In this document: positions 54,732 through 64,000 of the stretch, one piece after another
How the letters are laid out: each line of letters begins with the position of its first letter
Position numbering within the stretch: position 1 is the first letter of the stretch
NCBI RefSeq assembly: GCF_932526225.1
Contig: NC_064042.1
Span: 665,001-729,000, forward strand
Length of the DNA stretch: 64,000 nt
Reading direction: 5' to 3'
Source: Nematostella vectensis
Taxonomy: Eukaryota; Cnidaria; Anthozoa; Actiniaria; Edwardsiidae
The notes under the pieces: generated by a model
What the model was told of the DNA's origin: nothing
The model's input: only the letters and a program-made list of their open reading frames with translations
The model's database searches: none
Program-made: the position numbers and the translations under genes

Positions 54732-54856
54732 TTCATTAACCCGTGAACTACGCTTTAGCGTATTACACTTTGTTGTGATCTGATTCTATTGTTCTTTTTT
54801 GTGTTTTACTAACTATTACCGTTTAACTATCACACTTTGTTTCACGGGTTAATGAA
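54732..54856. repeat. 125-bp inverted-repeat module in the satellite unit
   Basis: TTCATTAACCCGTGAA (54732-54747) and TTCACGGGTTAATGAA (54841-54856) are perfect 16-bp inverted repeats. The arms are perfect in units 3, 4, 6 and 7, but the right arm is shortened (TTCAAGGTTAATG) in units 1, 2 and 5. The module is absent from the diverged copy at 42.2-42.5 kb. It could be a tiny MITE or a hairpin-forming element. Confidence 0.8.
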
Positions 54857-57800
54857 AACCACTCTAATTACTTACAGTAATCCTTTTTTAATATTATTAT
54901 TTACTTGTATAATTTAGATGAGCAATACATATTTTTTCTTGGCCTTGTAGAGCTCATCTCGTTCCTCATAAATAACAAACAAAATGAAGTTTGTTCTTAT
55001 TTGGTGCAAAAGAATCTACATTAGTTTTCTAATCAGATAATTGTTTTTTTCAACACTCACCTGTTATTTCAACAGCTCTTACTTGAGTTTGCTTGTCTCA
55101 GAAATAGACCTTGCTTAATAAACAAATATATCTTACAAACGTATTTAATAATAGGTAACAACTGCAATATTGTATGAAGAGAGTGCCCCTCCCTTCCCCC
55201 TGCTATTGTTGAAATTATGCTCAATAAACTTTTACCTCTTCCCTCTCCACCAGTTAAGCATTCTATGTATGCTTCCCTGTACAAAATGCACCCCTTCAAA
55301 TAGAACATTAAAGTTCACATACTTGTTTACTTCCTCAAACTCTTTGCTTTGTGTTTTTTGTTAACTTCCTAGGAACAAATTGAATACATATAATCAATAA
55401 ATCTAGCAAGCTTATTTTGCAAACTCACTTTTTTATTATTTTTGCGCAAAACCTATCAGGATTAAGGGGGTCCAGCACAAAGAAACAAAAACGAACTAAA
55501 AAAAAAGGCCCATTGGCCTGGGATCGAACCCGGTGTGAAGAACAAAACGGAAACCACACATACGGATTACCCAATCGGTATGGCAGCACAAGGCTTTTAC
55601 GGAAGGCTGTAAAGAACCCGAAGGCCCCAAGCACCGATATTTCCGAGCGAATATGCTGTACAACACTCTTGCAAGGTTATCCCAACCCGCGCATTAATGG
55701 GGAGGACAATAACCAGGATCCCAGGCCTGTAATACGGTTACGCCACGCACAGCTCGCCGAGATTGTGGATGACAAAAAATAGAGGTCTATTTGGGCGTCT
55801 TGGGTCCCTTGGGGACTCGCCATGCGCACGGGCGCATCTCTTTTATTGTGTACATGACATCAAATTAGCGAAGAAAAAAGACGCTGTTTTGGTATCATGT
55901 GAAAAGCATAAAATAAATAGAAATAAAGACGTAAGGGGGGAGAATATTGACATATTCATATTAGAATATTGACAAAATCCGCAATATTGTCTACGCTGAC
56001 TAAGTAAAGCTGTATTTTACTTTAAAAGGGCAGCAGCATAGTACTGCGCATGTCTGGAGTCAGTGTTTATTGTAGGCGTTTAAGTGTCTACAAACAGTTG
56101 AACTTTTTAAAAGCTGTCAATACCTTATTAAATAATATGCAATATTATATTGAAAACTATGTTAATGGACAGTTTGTGGTCATTTGTTTTGTTTTGTTTA
56201 AAGTCTCCCACATGTACCAAAAGCTCATAAGTCAGTACTAGAATTTCACTGAAGTTCATTGTGTCATGGCTCTAGAGCTATTGCAAATCTCTTAAACATG
56301 ACACTCCCCTTTTAAAGGAAAGTAAAAAAAATCAAAATTGTTGGTGGGGGTCTCTGCTGTGTTTGTTTTCTTTTTAGGTTTGTTCTATTATTATTATTAT
56401 TTTCTTTTTTAGAGGGGGAGGGGAATACAGCTAAAAATAGCCAAGTGTCAATTCAAGCAACTAGTACAAAAGACGTTTTTTTGCAGTCCTTTATTCAATA
56501 TATTCAAGGTTATCATGCAATTCTGTTGTTTGACTGCATATATATATATATATATATTTTTTTTTTCTTTCTTTTCATTACAAGTTCTATATGTGTAAGT
56601 GGTGACCATAGCTATGATTACTATTATTTAGAATATTTTTTTACCTACTAACAGAAAACAACTTGACTGCAAAACACTTACTGTAGGGCACTCGATATTA
56701 GGCATTACTTTCATGTGGATGTAAGGTTGAAATGTCAAAACCTTCATTAACCCGTGAACTACGCTTTAGCGTATTACACTTTGTGGTGATCTGATTCTAT
56801 TGTACTTTTTTGTGTTTTACTAACTATTACCGTTTAACTATCACACTTTGTTTCACGGGTTAATGAAAACCACTCTAATTACTTACAGTAGTTCTTTTTT
56901 AATATTATTATTTACTTGTATAATTTAGATGAGCAATACATATTTCTTTATGGCTTTCTAGAGCTCATCTCGTTCCTCATAAATAACAAACAAAATAAAG
57001 TTTGTTCTTATTTGGTGCAAATGAATCTACATTAGTTTTCTAATCAGATAATTGTTTTTTTTAACACTCATCTGTTATTTCAACAGCTCTTACTTGAGTT
57101 TGCTTGTCTCAGAAATAGACCTTGCTTAATAAACAAAGACATGTTACAAACTTATTTAATAATAGGTAACAACTGCAATATTGTATGAAGAGAGTGCCCC
57201 TCTCTTCCCCCTGTTATTGTTGAAATTATGCTCAATAAACTTTTACCTCTTCCCTCTCCACCAGTTAAGCATTCTATGTATGCTTCCCTGTACAAAATGC
57301 ACCCCTTCAAATAGAACATTAAAGTTCACATACTTGTTTACTTCCTCAAACTCTTTGCTTTGTGTTTTTTGTTAACTTCCTAGGAACAAATTGAATACAT
57401 ATAATCAATAAATCTAACAAGCTTATTTTGCAAACTCACTTTTTTTATTATTTTTGCGCAAAACCTATCAGGATTAGGGGGGTCCAGCACAAAGAAAAAA
57501 AAAACGATTTAAAAAAAAAGCCCATTGGCCTGGGATCGAACCCGGTCTGAAGAACAAAACGGAAACCATACATACGGATTACCCAATCGGTATGGCAGCA
57601 CAAGGCTTTTACGGAAGGCTGTAAAGAACCCGAAGGCCCCAAGCACCGATATTTCCGAGCGAATATGCTGTACAACACTCTTGCAAGGTTATCCCAACCC
57701 GCGCATTAATGGGGAGGACAATAACCAGGATCCCAGGCCTGTAATACGGTTACGCCACGCACAGCTCGCCGAGATTGTGGATGACAAAAACTAGAGGTCT

Positions 57801-60800
57801 ATTTGGGCGTCTTGGGTCCCTTGGGGACTCGCCATGCGCACGGGCGCATCTCGTTTATTGTGTACATGACATCAAATTAGCGAAGAAAAAAGACGCTGTT
57901 TTGGTATCGTGTGAAAATCAAAAAATAAATAGAAATAAAGACGTAAGGGGGGAGAATATTGACATATTCATATTAGAATATTGACAAAATCCGCAATTTT
58001 GTCTACGCTGACTAAGTAAAGCTGTATTTTACTTTAAAGTTGCAGCAACATAGTACTGCGCATGTCTGGAGTCAGTGATTATTGTAGGCGTTTAAGTGTC
58101 AACAAACAGTTGAACTTTTTAAAAGCTGTGAATACCTTATTAAATAATATGCAATATTATATTGAAAACTATGTTAATGGACAGTTTGTGGTCATTTTTT
58201 TGTTTTGTTTAAAGTCTCCCACATGTACCAAAAGCTCATAAGTCAGTATTAGAATTTCACTGAAGTTCATTGTGTCAGGACTCTAGAGCTATTGCAAATC
58301 TCTAAACCATGACACTCCCCTTTTAAAGGAAAGTAAAAAAAAATCAAAATTGTTGGTGGGGGTCTCTGTTGTGTTTGTTTTCTTTTTAGTTTTGTTCTAT
58401 TATTATTATTATTTTCTTTATTAGAGGGGGAGGGGAATTCAGCTAAAAATAGCCAAGGGTCAATTCAAGCAACTAGTACAAAAGATGTATTTTTGCAGTC
58501 CTTTATTCAATATATTCAAGGTTATCATGCAATTCTGTTGTTTGACTGCATATATATATATTTTTCTTTCATTTCATTACAAGTTCTATATGTGTAAGTG
58601 GTGACCATAGCTATGATTACTATTATTTAGAATAATTTTTTACCTACTAACAGAAAACAACTTGACTGAAAAACACTTACTGTAGGGCACTCGATATTAG
58701 GCATTACTTTCATGTGGATGTAAGGTTCAAATGTCAAAACCTTCATTAACCCGTGAACTACGCTTTAGCGTATTACACTTTGTTGTGATCTGATTCTATT
58801 GTTCTTTTTTGTGTTTTACTAACTATTACCGTTTAACTATCACACTTTGTTTCAAGGTTAATGAAAACCACTCTAATTACTTACAGTAATCCTTTTTTAA
58901 TATTATTATTTACTTGTATAATTTAGATGAGCAATACATATTTTTTCTTGGCCTTGTAGAGCTCATCTCGTTCCTCATAAATAACAAACAAAATGAAGTT
59001 TGTTCTTATTTGGTGCAAAGGAATCTACATTAGTTTTCTAATCAGATAATTGTTTTTTTAACACTCACCTGTTATTTCAACAGCTCTTACTTGAGTTTGC
59101 TTGTCTCAGAAATAGACCTTGCTTAATAAACAAATATATCTTACAAACTTATTTAATAATAGGTAACAAGTGCAATATTGTATGAAGAGAGTGCCCCTCC
59201 CTTCCCCCTGCTATTGTTGAAATTATGCTCAATAAACTTTTACCTCTTCCCTCTCCACCAGTTAAGCATTCTATGTATGCTTCCCTGTACAAAATGCACC
59301 CCTTCAAATAGAACATTAAAGTTCACATACTTGTTTACTTCCTCAAACTCTTTGCTTTGTGTTTTTTGTTAACTTCCTAGGAACAAATTGAATACATATA
59401 ATCAATAAATCTAGCAAGCTTATTTTGCAAACTCACTTTTTTTTATTATTTTTGCGCAAAACCTATCAGGATTAAGGGGGTCCAGCACAAAGAAAAAAAA
59501 CGAACTAAAAAAAAGGCCCATTGGCCTGGGATCGAACCCGGTGTGAAGAACAAAACGGAAACCACACATACGGATTACCCAATCGGTATGGCAGCACAAG
59601 GCTTTTACGGAAGGCTGTAAAGAACCCGAAGGCCCCAAGCACCGATATTTCCGAGCGAATATGCTGTACAACACTCTTGCAAGGTTATCCCAACCCGCGC
59701 ATTAATGGGGAGGACAATAACCAGGATCCCAGGCCTGTAATACGGTTACGCCACGCACAGCTCGCCGAGATTGTGGATGACAAAAAATAGAGGTCTATTT
59801 GGGCGCATCTCGTTTATTGTGTACATGACATCAAATTAGCGAAGAAAAAAGACGCTGTTTTGGTATCGTGTGAAAATCATAAAATAAATAGAAATAAAGA
59901 CGTAAGGGGGGAGAATATTGACATATTCATATTAGAATATTGACAAAATCCGCAATTTTGTCTACGCTGACTAAGTAAAGCTGTATTTTACTTTAAAGTT
60001 GCAGCAACATAGTACTGCGCATGTTTGGAGTCAGTGATTATTGTAGGCGTTTAAGTGTCAACAAACAGTTGAACTTTTTAAAAGCTGTGAATACCTTATT
60101 AAATAATATGCAATATTATATTGAAAACTATGTTAATGGACAGTTTGTGGTCATTTTTTTGTTTTGTTTAAAGTCTCCCACATGTACCAAAAGCTCATAA
60201 GTCAGTATTAGAATTTCACTGAAGTTCATTGTGTCAGGGCTCTAGAGCTATTGCAAATCTCTAAACCATGACACTCCCCTTTTAAAGGAAAGTAAAAAAA
60301 AATCAAAATTGTTGGTGGGGGTCTCTGTTGTGTTTGTTTCTTTTTAGTTTTGTTCTATTATTATTATTATTTTCTTTATTAGAGGGGGAGGGGAATTCAG
60401 CTAAAAATAGCCAAGGGTCAATTCAAGCAACTAGTACAAAAGATGTATTTTTGCAGTCCTTTATTCAATATATTCAAGGTTATCATGCAATTCTGTTGTT
60501 TGACTGCATATATATATTTTTTTCTTTCATTTCATTACAAGTTCTATATGTGTAAGTGGTGACCATAGCTATGATTACTATTATTTAGAATAATTTTTTA
60601 CCTACTAACAGAAAACAACTTGACTGCAAAACACTTACTGTAGGGCACTCGATATTAGGCATTACTTTCATGTGGATGTAAGGTTCAAATGTCAAAACCT
60701 TCATTAACCCGTGAACTACGCTTTAGCGTATTACACTTTGTTGTGATCTGATTCTATTGTTCTTTTTTGTGTTTTACTAACTATTACCGTTTAACTATCA

Positions 60801-63800
60801 CACTTTGTTTCACGGGTTAATGAAAACCACTCTAATTACTTACAGTAATCCTTTTTTAATATTATTATTTACTTGTATAATTTAGATGAGCAATACATAT
60901 TTTTTCTTGGCCTTGTAGAGCTCATCTCGTTCCTCATAAATAACAAACAAAATGAAGTTTGTTCTTATTTGGTGCAAAAGAATCTACATTAGTTTTCTAA
61001 TCAGATAATTGTTTTTTTCAACACTCACCTGTTATTTCAACAGCTCTTACTTGAGTTTGCTTGTCTCAGAAATAGACCTTGCTTAATAAACAAATATATC
61101 TTACAAACGTATTTAATAATAGGTAACAACTGCAATATTGTATGAAGAGAGTGCCCCTCCCTTCCCCCTGCTATTGTTGAAATTATGCTCAATAAACTTT
61201 TACCTCTTCCCTCTCCACCAGTTAAGCATTCTATGTATGCTTCCCTGTACAAAATGCACCCCTTCAAATAGAACATTAAAGTTCACATACTTGTTTACTT
61301 CCTCAAACTCTTTGCTTTGTGTTTTTTGTTAACTTCCTAGGAACAAATTGAATACATATAATCAATAAATCTAGCAAGCTTATTTTGCAAACTCACTTTT
61401 TTTATTATTTTTGCGCAAAACCTATCAGGATTAAGGGGGTCCAGCACAAAGAAACAAAAACGAATTAAAAAAAAAGCCCATTGGCCTGGGATCGAACCCG
61501 GTCTGAAGAACAAAACGGAAACCATACATACGGATTACCCAATCGGTATGGCAGCACAAGGCTTTTACGGAAGGCTGTAAAGAACCCGAAGGCCCCAAGC
61601 ACCGATATTTCCGAGCGAATATGCTGTACAACACTCTTGCAAGGTTATCCCAACCCGCGCATTAATGGGGAGGACAATAACCAGGATCCCAGGCCTGTAA
61701 TACGGTTACGCCACGCACAGCTCGCCGAGATTGTGGATGACAAAAAATAGAGGTCTATTTGGGCGTCTTGGGTCCCTTGGGGACTCGCCATGCGCACGGG
61801 CGCATCTCTTTTATTGTGTACATGACATCAAATTAGCGAAGAAAAAAGACGCTGTTTTGGTATCATGTGAAAAGCATAAAATAAATAGAAATAAAGACGT
61901 AAGGGGGGAGAATATTGACATATTCATATTAGAATATTGACAAAATCCGCAATATTGTCTACGCTGACTAAGTAAAGCTGTATTTTACTTTAAAAGGGCA
62001 GCAGCATAGTACTGCGCATGTCTGGAGTCAGTGTTTATTGTAGGCGTTTAAGTGTCTACAAACAGTTGAACTTTTTAAAAGCTGTCAATACCTTATTAAA
62101 TAATATGCAATATTATATTGAAAACTATGTTAATGGACAGTTTGTGGTCATTTGTTTTGTTTTGTTTAAAGTCTCCCACATGTACCAAAAGCTCATAAGT
62201 CAGTACTAGAATTTCACTGAAGTTCATTGTGTCATGGCTCTAGAGCTATTGCAAATCTCTTAAACATGACACTCCCCTTTTAAAGGAAAGTAAAAAAAAT
62301 CAAAATTGTTGGTGGGGGTCTCTGCTGTGTTTGTTTTCTTTTTAGGTTTGTTCTATTATTATTATTATTTTCTTTTTTAGAGGGGGAGGGGAATACAGCT
62401 AAAAATAGCCAAGGGTCAATTCAAGCAACTAGTACAAAAGATGTTTTTTTGTTGTCCTTTATTCAATATATTCAAGGTTATCATGCAATTCTGTTGTTTG
62501 ACTGCATATATATATATATATATATTTTTTTCTTTCTTTTCATTACAAGTTCTATATGTGTAAGTGGTGACCATAGCTATGATTACTATTATTTAGAATA
62601 TTTTTTTACCTACTAACAGAAAACAACTTGACTGCAAAACACTTACTGTAGGGCACTCGATATTAGGCATTACTTTCATGTGGATGTAAGGTTGAAATGT
62701 CAAAACCTTCATTAACCCGTGAACTACGCTTTAGCGTATTACACTTTGTGGTGATCTGATTCTATTGTACTTTTTTGTGTTTTACTAACTATTACCGTTT
62801 AACTATCACACTTTGTTTCACGGGTTAATGAAAACCACTCTAATTACTTACAGTAGTTCTTTTTTAATATTATTATTTACTTGTATAATTTAGATGAGCA
62901 ATACATATTTCTTTATGGCTTTGTAGAGCTCATCTCGTTCCTCATAAATAACAAACAAAATAAAGTTTGTTCTTATTTGGTGCAAATGAATCTACATTAG
63001 TTTTCTAATCAGATAATTGTTTTTTTTAACACTCATCTGTTATTTCAACAGCTCTTACTTGAGTTTGCTTGTCTCAGAAATAGACCTTGCTTAATAAACA
63101 AAGACATGTTACAAACTTATTTAATAATAGGTAACAACTGCAATATTGTATGAAGAGAGTGCCCCTCTCTTCCCCCTGTTATTGTTGAAATTATGCTCAA
63201 TAAACTTTTACCTCTTCCCTCTCCACCAGTTAAGCATTCTATGTATGCTTCCCTGTACAAAATGCACCCCTTCAAATAGAACATTAAAGTTCACATACTT
63301 GTTTACTTCCTCAAACTCTTTGCTTTGTGTTTTTTGTTAACTTCCTAGGAACAAATTGAATACATATAATCAATAAATCTAGCAAGCTTATTTTGCAAAC
63401 TCACTTTTTTTATTATTTTTGCGCAAAACCTATCAGGATTAGGGGGGTCCAGCACAAAGAAAAAAAAAACGATTTAAAAAAAAAAGCCCATTGGCCTGGG
63501 ATCGAACCCGGTCTGAAGAACAAAACGGAAACCATACATACGGATTACCCAATCGGTATGGCAGCACAAGGCTTTTACGGAAGGCTGTAAAGAACCCGAA
63601 GGCCCCAAGCACCGATATTTCCGAGCGAATATGCTGTACAACACTCTTGCAAGGTTATCCCAACCCGCGCATTAATGGGGAGGACAATAACCAGGATCCC
63701 AGGCCTGTAATACGGTTACGCCACGCACAGCTCGCCGAGATTGTGGATGACAAAAAATAGAGGTCTATTTGGGCGTCTTGGGTCCCTTGGGGACTCGCCA

Positions 63801-64000
63801 TGCGCACGGGCGCATCTCGTTTATTGTGTACATGACATCAAATTAGCGAAGAAAAAAGACGCTGTTTTGGTATCGTGTGAAAATCATAAAATAAATAGAA
63901 ATAAAGACGTAAGGGGGGAGAATATTGACATATTCATATTAGAATATTGACAAAATCCGCAATTTTGTCTACGCTGACTAAGTAAAGCTGTATTTTACTT

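Larger units (their letters stand above)
50697..64000 (+). repeat. 2-kb satellite array, about 6.6 units, to window end
   Basis: Using the block TTCATTAACCCGTGAA as a marker, units start at 50731, 52734, 54732, 56743, 58742, 60700 and 62708 (spacing 2003, 1998, 2011, 1999, 1958, 2008). Most of each unit is AT-rich; a GC-richer core (for example 51510-51850) is the best conserved. Diagnostic variants show units 2-3-4 corresponding to 5-6-7, a trimer repeat of about 6 kb. All units lie in the same direction. The array starts mid-unit against the telomeric tract. The open frames of 64, 69 and 89 codons recur only because the units are nearly identical. Confidence 0.95.

Overview
The window is animal nuclear DNA. 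Genes are split into short exons with GT/AG introns, many introns and spacers are minisatellites, and the telomere-type repeat is TTAGGG. The gene content (RYK, a DSCAM receptor, a secreted PAN/apple protein, a tyrosine-recombinase gene) and the compact introns fit a cnidarian, most likely a sea anemone or related anthozoan. The species call is inference.

Layout, all recognised genes on the + strand. 1-2104: a 57-bp minisatellite carrying an inserted inverted pair of hammerhead-ribozyme repeats. 2452-3544: the last two exons of the pseudokinase receptor RYK. 5881-28343: a complete 21-exon DSCAM gene; the exons close in frame to 1,990 codons plus stop (signal peptide, nine Ig, four FN3, Ig10, one FN3, membrane segment, long tail). 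Its introns hold several minisatellites, and some of these are repeats of the gene's own splice-site regions. 28727-30632: minisatellite and spacer, with an inverted fragment of the last DSCAM exon. 30633-35429: a five-exon gene of the small C22orf15/CXorf65 family with two TIR elements in its introns. 38602-38934: a small secreted PAN-domain protein.

From about 39.6 kb the region looks unstable: a 19-bp minisatellite; a diverged single copy of a 2-kb satellite; a rearranged 28S rDNA fragment split by a 179-bp solo-LTR-like insertion; Ig-like exons with frame breaks; a 2.5-kb minisatellite with a 906-bp higher-order duplication; and six exons (48080-50523) of a tyrosine-recombinase-like gene. 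That gene loses its downstream exons at a perfect (CCCTAA)15 tract, followed directly by about 6.6 copies of a 2-kb satellite arranged as a three-unit higher-order repeat to the window end. The orientation is that of a left chromosome end fused to unique DNA, either a real interstitial telomere or an assembly join.

RYK and DSCAM are both neuronal guidance or adhesion receptors and are direct neighbours here; the other genes show no functional link to them. The most notable observations are the hammerhead inverted pair, the minisatellite built from a splice-acceptor unit next to DSCAM exon 2, the missing sixth FN3 of DSCAM, and the telomere/satellite junction inside the recombinase gene.
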